A DNA stretch of 64,000 bases from Gynurincola endophyticus (GTDB lineage: Bacteria > Bacteroidota > Bacteroidia > Chitinophagales > Chitinophagaceae): NCBI RefSeq assembly GCF_003991195.1, contig NZ_RCWL01000009.1, forward strand, positions 178,618 to 242,617, in the 5' to 3' direction. Each line of letters starts with the position of its first letter. Within the stretch, counting starts at the first letter, position 1. The notes beneath the pieces are model-generated. The model was not told the DNA's origin. It made no database searches and saw nothing but the letters and a program-made list of their open reading frames with translations. Below, in pieces: positions 1 through 8,567 of the stretch. The position numbers and the translations under genes were made by a program.

Positions 1-640
1 CTGTAAACTGTTGTTTAATAAATTGTGGGTTTTGTGCTTCATCAATCAATGCGATCGATAGATCTTCTACAGAAAGTACGCTTCTTCCGGCTGCATTAAA
101 TACAGGTGAAGTAGTTCCTGTACGGTATTTTCCGGTTCTACCGGTGGTGATACCTGGATGCATTTCTATTGCAGGGCTAAAAAATGTCCAATCAAGCACT
201 TTATTTTCTTTGAGCCTGTTATAATAATCTCTTACTGAAGTGGCACCTGGTTTAATCTCAGCAGGAAAGTCGGGTCCGTCTACTAATTGTTTACCGTCTA
301 TTTGTAAAGTACCGGCTCCGCCGATTACAATATAATGCTTAACACCGGATTGTACTACCGCTGCTTCAATTGAATCCAGCCCTTTGGAATTATCCTCGTA
401 AATATTCGGATTTGTCCAACCGGCATTAAATGAACTGATTACAACGTCAGAACCCGTAAGTACTTTTGCCAGTGTATCTATATCATTTACATCAACATTT
501 TCTTTTATGAGATGATCATTGGCAATAGTTAGCTTTGAAGTATCTCTGGCAACGGCTAAAACCTGTAAACCTCTTTCAAGTGCTTCATTTACTAAAGCTT
601 TTCCCACAAATCCGGTAGCTCCTATAATGGCTATTTTCAT
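1..640 (-). CDS. NAD(P)-binding oxidoreductase, NmrA/YwnB-like (partial)
   Basis: The gene starts at 640 and runs off the left edge, so about 213 residues are visible. The N-terminus reads MKIAIIGATGFVGKALVNEA, a Rossmann beta1-alpha1 turn with the GxxGxxG dinucleotide-binding motif. Next come a DVND-type segment near residue 50 and a run resembling GTLQIDG, both usual in atypical short-chain dehydrogenases of the NmrA/COG2910 kind. These are NAD(P)H-binding reductases or redox sensors; the substrate cannot be told. The gene is not in an obvious operon. An inverted repeat 40 bp upstream of the start is a likely operator. The C-terminus lies outside the window. Confidence 0.85.
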   Translation of the reverse strand, partial: MKIAIIGATGFVGKALVNEALERGLQVLAVARDTSKLTIANDHLIKENVDVNDIDTLAKVLTGSDVVISSFNAGWTNPNIYEDNSKGLDSIEAAVVQSGVKHYIVIGGAGTLQIDGKQLVDGPDFPAEIKPGATSVRDYYNRLKENKVLDWTFFSPAIEMHPGITTGRTGKYRTGTTSPVFNAAGRSVLSVEDLSIALIDEAQNPQFIKQQFT

Positions 641-679
641 ATTAGTATTTTTAAATTATTATAAGTTTAAAATAGTTCT

Positions 680-696
680 TTACTAACTTTTAGTAA
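680..696. promoter_or_regulatory. 17-bp inverted repeat, candidate repressor operator
   Basis: TTACTAA and TTAGTAA form perfect arms around a CTT spacer, 40 bp upstream of the oxidoreductase start at 640. AT-rich repeats with TTAC/GTAA arms are typical of HxlR- and MarR-type sites, and HxlR regulators often control such oxidoreductases (known of the families). No such regulator gene is visible here, so the assignment is inference. Confidence 0.4.
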
Positions 697-971
697 GTCA
701 AAAATATATCCTAACCTACTTAAAAACAAGAGCTTACGAAACAGTTCGACACGCACCTACCGGTAACTAATATTGATTTTCAATGATTTAAAATAAAATG
801 AAAAGCTTATTTTATTAAAGTTTTAAGAGATTAATAATTAATAAACCAATCTGCTGCAGTATAAAAATTATACGAAAATATTCTGAGAGAAAGTTTCCTT
901 CCGTTTTGATTTTCACCATTAGTTTGTACATTGTCCGATCATATTCATTTATTCTCTAAACTCAACCACCA

Positions 972-1577
972 ATGATAATTTTCGGGCATAACTCTAAATA
1001 TGTTGTACATGAACCGAATTATGAAGATTGTACTTACTGCAACAGTAAAGCCAGTGTTTCATTATATATCTATCAAAAATATGCACACGTATTCTGGATA
1101 CCTATGTTTCCTTTGAGAAAAGTGGGTGTAAGTGAATGCAGCCATTGTAAACAGGTGTTGAGAAGCAAACAAATGCCGGCTTCATTGAAGTCAAGGTATG
1201 AAAAACTTAAATCGGAAAGCAGAACGCCGTTATGGATTTTTAGCGGTACATTTTTATTGATAGTGTTAGTAAGTTCACTGGTCTTTATCAGTAATAAAAA
1301 AACTGCACTTACCAAAAAATACATCGCTGCACCACAAGCCGGGGATATTATGAAAATAAGAACCTCTACCGGCCACTATACACTTCTAAGAATAGCAGAT
1401 GTAAGAGAGGATTCTGTTTTCATTCAGTTCAATCAGTATGAAATTAATAAATCCGGCAAATTACATACATTAGAATCTGAGCCATTTTCGGAAGATGTAT
1501 TTATTTTAACCAAAGAAGAATTACAGGAAAAATACAACAGCGGTGATATTTTTAATGTTGACCGCAAAAAAAACTAA
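972..1577 (+). CDS. zinc-ribbon membrane protein of unknown function
   Basis: This 201-residue protein begins with a four-cysteine zinc ribbon: Cys20-x2-Cys23 and Cys56-x2-Cys59. The long loop between the pairs contains FWIPMFPLRK, a pattern common to small bacterial zinc-ribbon proteins of unknown role. One transmembrane helix follows at about 88-106, then a C-terminal soluble domain of about 90 residues. The ribbon probably faces the cytoplasm and the tail the periplasm (inferred). It converges on the merR gene, 26 bp from that gene's stop, and has no operon partner. A specific function cannot be assigned. Confidence 0.75.
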   Translation: MIIFGHNSKYVVHEPNYEDCTYCNSKASVSLYIYQKYAHVFWIPMFPLRKVGVSECSHCKQVLRSKQMPASLKSRYEKLKSESRTPLWIFSGTFLLIVLVSSLVFISNKKTALTKKYIAAPQAGDIMKIRTSTGHYTLLRIADVREDSVFIQFNQYEINKSGKLHTLESEPFSEDVFILTKEELQEKYNSGDIFNVDRKKN

Positions 1578-1603
1578 TTTTAATACAGGGATATTGATGA
1601 TTG

Positions 1604-1966
1604 TTAGCAGTATCCCTCTTCTACTTCTTTCAAAACCACTTGTAATTTTTTCTTTACCAGTTTCAGCTGTTTTATTTTTAATTCTACTTCTTCTATTTTA
1701 GCTGCAATAACAGCTTTTTTCTTCTCGGGTGATAACCGGTTATTTGTCCAGCTGTCTAACAAATTCTTAATTTCACTTAATGTAAAACCGACCTCCTTTG
1801 CTTCATTGATGAATTCAATTACTTCAATAGCATCTTCAGGATATGTTTTATAATTATTAGTAGTAACCCCTTCCCTGCATTGTCCTTTAATCAACCCGCG
1901 ACTTTCGTAGTAGCGCAGAGTATGAATAGAAACGCCTGTTTTCTTTGATAGAGTGTTAATCAGCAT
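1604..1966 (-). CDS. MerR family transcriptional regulator
   Basis: The protein has 120 residues when started at the ATG at 1966, where MLINTLSKKTGVSIHTLRYY gives a canonical MerR winged-helix start with the conserved HTLRYYE motif. The reading frame stays open to an ATG at 2092, but the extra 42 residues do not resemble any MerR protein and would cover the operator, so the inner start is preferred. A second HTH-supporting segment (ITEAKEVGFTLSEI-like) and a C-terminal dimerisation coiled coil (about residues 80-115, ending in a Cys) follow. No metal-binding cysteine set is evident, so a small organic ligand or aldehyde is as likely as a metal. It is divergent from the hydrolase at 2149, its likely target. 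Confidence 0.88.
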   Translation of the reverse strand: MLINTLSKKTGVSIHTLRYYESRGLIKGQCREGVTTNNYKTYPEDAIEVIEFINEAKEVGFTLSEIKNLLDSWTNNRLSPEKKKAVIAAKIEEVELKIKQLKLVKKKLQVVLKEVEEGYC

Positions 1967-1999
1967 AAAACGGGAATGTTTATAAAAAGTTAAAGTGTA

Positions 2000-2023
2000 A
2001 ACTATTGAGTATACTCTATAGTT
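2000..2023. promoter_or_regulatory. 24-bp palindrome, probable MerR operator
   Basis: AACTAT-t-GAGTATACTC-t-ATAGTT is an inverted repeat with 11 of 12 base pairs matching, centred between 2011 and 2012. It sits between merR (start 1966) and the hydrolase gene (start 2149). MerR proteins bind long palindromes inside stretched promoter spacers (known of the family). That this palindrome is the MerR site is inferred from its symmetry and position. Confidence 0.6.
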
Positions 2024-2148
2024 GTCAGGAATAAAATTAGACCATACTTTTATACCGTCAAAAATTATCTGACAATACTGACAATTTTTCAACCAATTGT
2101 TATTAAAAACTGTTCTTAATAGAAGTGGTCAAAGCTAACTTAAACTGA

Positions 2149-3279
2149 ATGAAAAGATTTTTTAAATACATCAAACGCATTTTTTTTGTTTTGTTAATGT
2201 GTTTAGCTGTAATATTTATTGTAACCTTAATGTATATGCAACAACCTCAATTCGGAAGAGCACCGGCAGGCGAAAGATTAACAAAAGTAGAACAATCACC
2301 GAATTATAAAAACGGTAAGTTCAGAAATCTGATAGAAAAACCCACTATTACTGAAGGTTATTCTATGGCAGGTGAAATATATAAGATGCTCTTTAAGAAA
2401 TTTCCAAGAACTGCTCCCGTTGATTCATTACCAACTATAAAAACTAATCTGAAACAACTTGATATCAATGAAAATGTTTTAGTTTGGTTCGGACATTCTT
2501 CTGTTTATATTCAGATTGAAGGTAAACGTATTCTCATAGACCCTGTTTTTAGTGAGCGTGCCTCCCCTATTCCATGGGGTCCGAAAGCGTATAAGGGTAC
2601 AAATATTTATTCAGCAGACGATATGCCTGAGATCGACTATCTTCTGATCTCACACGACCATTATGACCACCTTGATTATCCGACTATTCTTGCGTTAGAA
2701 GATAAAGTTAAGAATGTGGTTTGTGGTTTAGGTGTTGGTGCTCATTTTGAGCACTGGGGATACGCTCCTTCGAAAATTATCGAAATGGATTGGTATGAGG
2801 CGTTAAAAGTGAGTGATTCGCTTACACTTCATGCTTCTTCTGCACAACATGATTCGGGAAGAGCTTTCAAACGTGCACAAAGTTTATGGTTATCGTTTCT
2901 CCTGCAAACACCTCGATTAAAAATTTATATCAGTGGCGATGGTGGTTATGACGATAGGTTTAAAAATTTACAAAGTACATTGGGTGACGTTGACTGGGCG
3001 ATTATTGAAAACGGGCAATATAATAAAGCCTGGCAAAGCGTACATAATTTACCGGAAGAAGTTGCCCAGGCAGCGCTGGATCTGAACACCAAAAATCTAT
3101 TGACGGTACACCACTCCAAATTTACATTAGCCCGTCATCCATGGGATGAACCTTTGATTCGTGCGAAAGAGCTGGCAGCTGCAAATACTTATCGACTGGC
3201 AACGCCAATGATCGGAGAAGTTGTAAAGCTGAATGACAGCACACAGGTATTTCAGGAATGGTGGAAAGGAATCCGGTAA
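2149..3279 (+). CDS. membrane-anchored MBL-fold metallohydrolase (UlaG/NAPE-PLD-like)
   Basis: The protein has 376 residues. A basic N-terminus and one hydrophobic helix (about 9-29) anchor it or export it. The metallo-beta-lactamase core carries the metal motif HDHYDH at residues 169-174 (the HxHxDH signature), preceded by WFGHSS near 113-118. Later metal ligands are suggested by an Asp in ISGDGGYD and a His in TVHHSKF. The WFGHSS and DPVF motifs fit the UlaG / N-acyl-phosphatidylethanolamine phospholipase D branch. Members hydrolyse phosphoesters or lactones; the substrate is unknown here. It is transcribed divergently from merR with a palindrome between, so MerR control is likely. Confidence 0.87.
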   Translation: MKRFFKYIKRIFFVLLMCLAVIFIVTLMYMQQPQFGRAPAGERLTKVEQSPNYKNGKFRNLIEKPTITEGYSMAGEIYKMLFKKFPRTAPVDSLPTIKTNLKQLDINENVLVWFGHSSVYIQIEGKRILIDPVFSERASPIPWGPKAYKGTNIYSADDMPEIDYLLISHDHYDHLDYPTILALEDKVKNVVCGLGVGAHFEHWGYAPSKIIEMDWYEALKVSDSLTLHASSAQHDSGRAFKRAQSLWLSFLLQTPRLKIYISGDGGYDDRFKNLQSTLGDVDWAIIENGQYNKAWQSVHNLPEEVAQAALDLNTKNLLTVHHSKFTLARHPWDEPLIRAKELAAANTYRLATPMIGEVVKLNDSTQVFQEWWKGIR

Positions 3280-3305
3280 TAAAGAGTGGAAAAAAATGAT
3301 GTTAT

Positions 3306-3337
3306 AAAAAAAGGCTGTCCCGTTTACGAGACAACCT
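3306..3337 (-). terminator. rho-independent terminator of the starch operon
   Basis: Read on the minus strand, AGGTTGTCTCG and CGGGACAGCCT pair over 11 positions (two G-U pairs) around a TAAA loop and are followed by a run of seven T. It lies 27 bp past the stop of the large amylase gene. It could also stop readthrough from the convergent hydrolase gene. Confidence 0.8.
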
Positions 3338-3363
3338 CTGCTTAGTTTCCATCATCTTCTATT

Positions 3364-6000
3364 CTAGCGTATCAAAAGTTTTTGTGTTTCCTGATAATTG
3401 CCGTAACGAATGGTAATCATGTACCACCCAGGTTTAAGGGAATGGTTGATTCTTGAAGAACTTGTTAACTCTTGTTGATGAAACAAACGCCCGCTGCCGT
3501 CGTATATAGTAAGGGTAGATTTTGTTCCTTTCAATGCAGAAGGTAATTCAACATAAAATTGTCCATCCGTGGATGGGTTCGGATATATTCTCGCTTGTTC
3601 GATAATTTCTTTCTGAATGAGCTCATTTTGTAAAGTAGTGGTTGCGGTTCGTTGTGACGATGACACCGCTACAAATCGCCACATAGCACTGTGCCAACCG
3701 GCTTGTGATCCTGTATACTGAGCATTACCAGTGAGGTTTTCAATGTTAATCCATTGTGAGCCGTTCCAGCGGTTTTGCAGGTAGTTCCATCCGCTACCGG
3801 CTGAAGCAATCGTCCATTGAGCACTATACCACGATGTATTAATATTGCCACACTGTACGCTCCCATTTTGATTTTCAAGATGCATATACCTGCCGGTATT
3901 TCGATTTTTTAATAACACATAACCATTACCGGCATCTTCCTGTATCCATTGATAAGCAGTGTTATTACCAGGATTGGTACCATACTGTACTGTACCATTT
4001 CCATTGTCATATAGAAAGCGCCCTGCCTGCCAGCGGTTTTCTATATGATAATATACTGGTGCAGGGTTTCCCGGAAATGAATCATACCATGTGCCGTTCA
4101 TGTACCAGCCGTCTTTATCTCTGTTTAGATTAGCTGTTTGTGCGGTACCGTCGTTAAATATCAGATTAGTAGCAGTGATATTGGTAAATGTATAACTATA
4201 CCAGCCATTTCCATCTGAGGTCATTGTAACACCGGGCCATGATCCATCTGTCAGAATACCGCCGGGCTGTGCACTCCACCAGTAAATACGCACGGTACTT
4301 CCCCAACTCACTGGTTTATTGAAATGAACTGTAAAGCTGGTGGGAGCCTGTACGGTTACGGTAGTAGTTGCAGTTCTGTTCTGATCAACTGTAGTAGCTG
4401 TAATTGTTGCCGTACCAATTGCTACAGCTGTAACTTTGCCTGTAGCGTCTACGGTAGCAATGGCATTATTGCTGCTCGTCCAGTTAACAGTTTGATTAGT
4501 GGCATTGGATGGCACTATTGTAGCTGATATGGCAGACGTTAACCCTTGCTGTAAAGTAAGGGTGGTTGGATTTACCGTTACACCTGTTACCGGAACATTC
4601 GGAACATTTGCATTGGTTAATACCAGATACTGAAAAGCACCGAGTGTGATCGTATTTGTTGCTGTTAATGTAGTGGATGAATTATTATTGAAAACATTCA
4701 CATAAGTACCGGCCAGTGCAGATGGAATCTGATAGGTTCTTGACTGATTACGCATATTGGCTATCACTACTACTTTTTCAGTTCCCTGTACTTTTGTAAA
4801 TGCACAGATATCTGTATTAGAGTAATTGGTCATTGATCCCCTTCTGATAGCGGTACTGGCTGTTCTGAAGTTCAATATTTTTTTGAAGTCGGCTGAAGCA
4901 GACTGATTCGCATTCCAGTTAATTTTTACAGTAGTGTATGGCCAGGGAATGGTTTGATTGAAATCCACTTCTTGTCCGCTGGTCAGAAAAGGTACGCCAC
5001 GCATGTAAGCTGATACCATAAAATTCACCACCACTCCGTTGTGGCCACCAAAAACATTCAAAGCAGTAGTTCCGTTTTCGGTATCATGATTGGCAGTATA
5101 ACGAACTACCTGCTGATGAGCGGCTGCATAAGTATATTCAACATTAGTGGTTTGTTGAATCTGACTTACATTACCACCGTTTGCAATAGGCATAATGGCA
5201 TCATAATACCATTTATCTCCAAAGTTGAGATCAAATCCAACCTGGAAGTTTTCTAAACGGTCTCCTTCTGCAAAAAATAATAAATTTCTTCCGGAAATAC
5301 CTCTGAGATTTGTAATTGCCTGTTGCCAGAAGTCTAATGGTGCATTATTCGCAAAATCGCAACGAAACCCATCTATGTTTGCTGCAAATACCCAATACCT
5401 CATGGCGTTAATCATGGCCGTGCGCATTCCGCTATTGGCAAAATTCAGAGCAGCAACATCCGGAAATGGATTCAGCGGTTGTACAACACCGTTCCCATCT
5501 CTGACATATCTTTCGGGATATTGGGTGATCCAGTCATGATCCCATGAAGTCTGGTTTGCAATCCAATCAATCATTACTGCCATTCCTCTGCTATGAGCAC
5601 CATCTACCAATGCACGCAGGTCAGTTAATGTACCATATTCAGGCGCAATGCCTGTAAAATCTTTTACACAATAGGGTGAATTGGAACTTCTGTTATCCTG
5701 ACCTACCGGATAAAAGGGCATCAGATATAATACATTAATTCCTAATGCGCGGATAGAATCCAGGCGGGCTGTGACACCGGCAAAATTACCGGCAGCACTA
5801 AAAGGCCGCAAATGTACCTGATACATATTGACATCACGGGCATCGGGAACATTATTAAATGGAGTTCCGTATTGTGGGGGATCCTGTGCCTGTAGGGGAA
5901 TTGACCAGGCTGTAAATAAACCTAAAAACAGGATGAGTATGAGACAATAAAGTCCCTTATCACTCTTTTTAAGAGCAATCGTGTGTAACACTTTTTTCAT
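3364..6000 (-). CDS. secreted multidomain alpha-amylase (GH13) with CBM26 and T9SS sorting domain
   Basis: The protein has 878 residues. A signal peptide (cleavage near residue 38, QAQD) is followed by a GH13 barrel at about 42-460. Region II is GFRCD with nucleophile Asp215, the acid/base is Glu245 in FFAEGD, and region IV has His305-Asp306. Region I reads DWIANQ at 145-150, with Gln where the family has His. Downstream come a Big_2 Ig-like domain (about 468-550), a CBM26-type starch-binding module (about 555-645, YWWSAQPGG and NDGTAQT), ricin-like beta-trefoil repeats (about 650-780), and a type IX secretion sorting domain from RIYPNPSTDGQF (804) to the end. It should hydrolyse starch outside the cell. 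It is the last gene of the sus operon, 32 bp after the paralogous amylase. Confidence 0.94.
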   Translation of the reverse strand: MKKVLHTIALKKSDKGLYCLILILFLGLFTAWSIPLQAQDPPQYGTPFNNVPDARDVNMYQVHLRPFSAAGNFAGVTARLDSIRALGINVLYLMPFYPVGQDNRSSNSPYCVKDFTGIAPEYGTLTDLRALVDGAHSRGMAVMIDWIANQTSWDHDWITQYPERYVRDGNGVVQPLNPFPDVAALNFANSGMRTAMINAMRYWVFAANIDGFRCDFANNAPLDFWQQAITNLRGISGRNLLFFAEGDRLENFQVGFDLNFGDKWYYDAIMPIANGGNVSQIQQTTNVEYTYAAAHQQVVRYTANHDTENGTTALNVFGGHNGVVVNFMVSAYMRGVPFLTSGQEVDFNQTIPWPYTTVKINWNANQSASADFKKILNFRTASTAIRRGSMTNYSNTDICAFTKVQGTEKVVVIANMRNQSRTYQIPSALAGTYVNVFNNNSSTTLTATNTITLGAFQYLVLTNANVPNVPVTGVTVNPTTLTLQQGLTSAISATIVPSNATNQTVNWTSSNNAIATVDATGKVTAVAIGTATITATTVDQNRTATTTVTVQAPTSFTVHFNKPVSWGSTVRIYWWSAQPGGILTDGSWPGVTMTSDGNGWYSYTFTNITATNLIFNDGTAQTANLNRDKDGWYMNGTWYDSFPGNPAPVYYHIENRWQAGRFLYDNGNGTVQYGTNPGNNTAYQWIQEDAGNGYVLLKNRNTGRYMHLENQNGSVQCGNINTSWYSAQWTIASAGSGWNYLQNRWNGSQWINIENLTGNAQYTGSQAGWHSAMWRFVAVSSSQRTATTTLQNELIQKEIIEQARIYPNPSTDGQFYVELPSALKGTKSTLTIYDGSGRLFHQQELTSSSRINHSLKPGWYMITIRYGNYQETQKLLIR

Positions 6001-6032
6001 ATGTGTCGTTTTTTAATGTTCGTGCTGAAAAC

Positions 6033-7409
6033 CTAAGATGAAGTTTTTTGTAAAATCAAATACTGGTAGGGTAATAGAGAGAGTTGCTCATTCAATACCA
6101 ATGATTCGTTGTTGTTTAATCCATTCTTCCAGTTTCCCCGAATTGCTGCCGGAACTTCCAGTGACTGATTATTGTTGCGCATGTTTATTATAACCAGTAC
6201 GGTTTCTGATTCGTGTGTTCTTGTGAACACAACTATATCGTTGTTGCTGTATGGCTGTAGTGATCCTCTTTTGAGTGGAGTACTATGGTTTCGAAACGAG
6301 ATAAATGTTTTATAAGCCGCTTTTACAGTTGTATTTTCGTTTGACCAGTTTATTTTTACAGAAGTGAAGGGAAATGGTATATTTTGCTGCATTCCAATTT
6401 CCTGTCCATTATAAATCATGGGTACACTATTGATGGTTGCCGCTGTTACAAAAGCCGCCATTGCTCCATCATTTCCATTAAACAAATTTACCGGAGAACC
6501 ATCCGACCCGTTTACATCGTGATTAGTAGTATAACGTACCACCCGTTTACCGGCAGCTGCATTTACATATTCTGCCTGATGAGTTGTAAACAAGGTATTG
6601 ACTGATGCATTGTTCATGAGAACTGATTTCAGGGTTCCATAAAAATTAAAACCGAAGTTGTAATCAAATCCGGTAAGAAAATTATTATTACGGCTACCTT
6701 CTGCCATCAATAATAATTTATGTGTTTTGATTGATCGTAAACTGTCATTGGCCTGCTTCCAGAAGTCCAGCGGCGGCCCGTCAGCATAATCGCATCTAAA
6801 ACCATCTACATTAGCTTTGTATATCCATGATTTCATTGACCGGATCATTTCTTTACGCAGGTCCTGATTCGAAAAATTAAGTTGGGCAACGTCTCTCCAT
6901 TCGAGCGGACTAATAATTTGCCCGGCGGAGTTCTGTTGATACCAGTTTTTGTGTTCACTGATCCAGGTATGATCCCATGAAGTATGATTGGCAACCCAAT
7001 CGAGTATAACGGCTAATCCTTTACTATGTGCTGCATCCACCAGTTCACGTAGGTCGTTTAGTGTTCCGAATTCATCACTAACAGCATTATAGTCTTTTAT
7101 GCAATAGGGAGAATTAAAAGCGTTCAATTGTCCTACCGGATGAATCGGCATCAGATAAACAACATTAGCTCCCAGTGATTTAATTTCATCTAATCGGGCC
7201 GTAACCCCCTTTAAATTGCCCTGGTTGCTGAATGCGCGAATATTCACCTGGTAAAGAACAACATCTTCCGGATCAGGAACGCCCGTGAAAGGAGTTCCAT
7301 ATTGCTCAGGAGAAGGATCATCAGGTGGCTGATTGTCGGGGGAATTTGTTTTTTTGCCACAACTACTTAACAGCAGCCAGAACAATAAAGTATAAAGGGT
7401 AGTTTTCAT
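6033..7409 (-). CDS. lipoprotein alpha-amylase (GH13), single-domain
   Basis: The protein has 458 residues. A lipoprotein signal (LLLSSC, Cys17) is followed by a Pro/Asp-rich linker and a GH13 barrel from about 37. All four classical regions are intact: DWVANH at 137-142, GFRCD with Asp208, MAEGS with Glu237, and TTNHD with His297-Asp298. It lacks the extra binding modules of its neighbour. The barrel is clearly paralogous to the downstream secreted enzyme (shared QYGTPF, NSPYC and FRCD blocks), so a tandem duplication followed by domain gain or loss is likely. A surface lipoprotein amylase plays the SusG role: cutting starch next to SusD for import by SusC. It lies 26 bp downstream of the SusE-like gene. 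Confidence 0.93.
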   Translation of the reverse strand: MKTTLYTLLFWLLLSSCGKKTNSPDNQPPDDPSPEQYGTPFTGVPDPEDVVLYQVNIRAFSNQGNLKGVTARLDEIKSLGANVVYLMPIHPVGQLNAFNSPYCIKDYNAVSDEFGTLNDLRELVDAAHSKGLAVILDWVANHTSWDHTWISEHKNWYQQNSAGQIISPLEWRDVAQLNFSNQDLRKEMIRSMKSWIYKANVDGFRCDYADGPPLDFWKQANDSLRSIKTHKLLLMAEGSRNNNFLTGFDYNFGFNFYGTLKSVLMNNASVNTLFTTHQAEYVNAAAGKRVVRYTTNHDVNGSDGSPVNLFNGNDGAMAAFVTAATINSVPMIYNGQEIGMQQNIPFPFTSVKINWSNENTTVKAAYKTFISFRNHSTPLKRGSLQPYSNNDIVVFTRTHESETVLVIINMRNNNQSLEVPAAIRGNWKNGLNNNESLVLNEQLSLLPYQYLILQKTSS

Positions 7410-7435
7410 TCTTTCTCAGATGAATTATTAATCAA

Positions 7436-8548
7436 TTATTGTTTTACGATAGAATAACTATAATTACCGGCGTGCTGAAGATCGAGTGTTATTTTGTATA
7501 CACCGTCTTCTGCTACAGAAAACTCCTGTAGGTTTTCATTGTAAGGTAATAAAGGATGATTTGCATACTGTAGTTTACCTTCATTATCCAGCGCAAGGTC
7601 CATACTCCATGCTTTATTAGCGCGGAATTTAAATGAACCGTTTGCAATCAGGTGAGTGGTAACTGTCCAAACCTGTTGAGATTCGTCATAGTTCAATTCC
7701 GTATCTGCATCCCAACCTCCCGGCGTGGCAGCTCCAATAATGCCCCAGGTGGTTTTAGTAGCCGTCCATGTATTTTGCTGAAGATTGGCTGTAAGATAAT
7801 AATATCCACCGACAGGAACAGATAAACCTGCTGCCAGGCCGTCGGTATCTAATGTACCGTTTCCGCCGTCACCATAGTTCGTGTGATTCCAATCCGGTGT
7901 GCTGGTGTATTTGAAATATAAAGGGCCTTGTCCGGGCATATAAACAAATCCGTCATATAAGCCGGTTAAAGCGGCAACAGGTGCCAGCCGTGGTGCTGTG
8001 GACGGATCCCAGCCCTGATACTCACCCGGAACAAACAAATCAATACCGTAAGGTGTAATTGTTTGTATCAATGTATTTGAATATACAGGTGGTATTACAG
8101 ATGTTTTTCCATCAAATTGATTCACATTGGCAATGATTCTTACTGCAATTTCAGCAGCCACACCCGGCGTTAAATTTAGCTGGGTAAGAAGATTATTGAG
8201 TTCAAGTGCTGTAAAGCCGTGCGTTAAAACGCGGTTTTCGATATTAATTCGTGTGGCAGTAGCCCAATTATTGGAAGTATCATTGACAGCACTAAACTGA
8301 AGAGTGTAAGAAACTACAACATTAGCCCCGAAAGAAGCAGCTTTCCAACTGTAGGTTAAAACAGTATCATTATTCATGCTCTCATTCAATACCAATGTGG
8401 TGGCAGAGGTAGTCAAAGCGCTTGAATCGAATGTGCCGGCACTTAAAACCGGCAGGTCACCTTCTTTTTTACATGCTATGAATGTCATCAGCGTGAAAAA
8501 AACAGATAAAAAAGATATTTTGATTCGCATAGAAAAAAATTTATTCAT
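7436..8548 (-). CDS. SusE/SusF-like starch-binding outer membrane lipoprotein
   Basis: The protein has 370 residues, with a lipoprotein signal ending in TFIACKKEGD. The N-terminal third resembles the SusE_N immunoglobulin-like domain (VLTYSWKAASFGANVVVSYT, starting at about residue 63). Two tandem carbohydrate-binding repeats follow: one around LFVPGEYQGWDPSTAPRL and one around WGIIGAATPGGWDADTEL. Both share the W-x-G-tail pattern of SusE/SusF starch-binding modules. Its role is to hold starch on the cell surface rather than to cut it. It sits 19 bp after susD and 26 bp before the lipoprotein amylase. SusE and SusF cannot be told apart from length alone; only one such protein is present. Confidence 0.9.
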   Translation of the reverse strand: MNKFFSMRIKISFLSVFFTLMTFIACKKEGDLPVLSAGTFDSSALTTSATTLVLNESMNNDTVLTYSWKAASFGANVVVSYTLQFSAVNDTSNNWATATRINIENRVLTHGFTALELNNLLTQLNLTPGVAAEIAVRIIANVNQFDGKTSVIPPVYSNTLIQTITPYGIDLFVPGEYQGWDPSTAPRLAPVAALTGLYDGFVYMPGQGPLYFKYTSTPDWNHTNYGDGGNGTLDTDGLAAGLSVPVGGYYYLTANLQQNTWTATKTTWGIIGAATPGGWDADTELNYDESQQVWTVTTHLIANGSFKFRANKAWSMDLALDNEGKLQYANHPLLPYNENLQEFSVAEDGVYKITLDLQHAGNYSYSIVKQ

Positions 8549-8567
8549 TCACAGATCCGTTTAGAAT

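Noticed and set aside
1967..2092. 42-residue N-terminal extension of the MerR frame
   Set aside because: It is not MerR-like and would place coding sequence over the palindromic operator; the ATG at 1966 gives the standard start.
4324..4527. 67-codon plus-strand frame inside the large amylase gene, Cys/Ser rich
   Set aside because: It is antisense to a well-supported Big_2/CBM coding region, and the Cys/Ser bias comes from reading Thr/Ala codons backwards.
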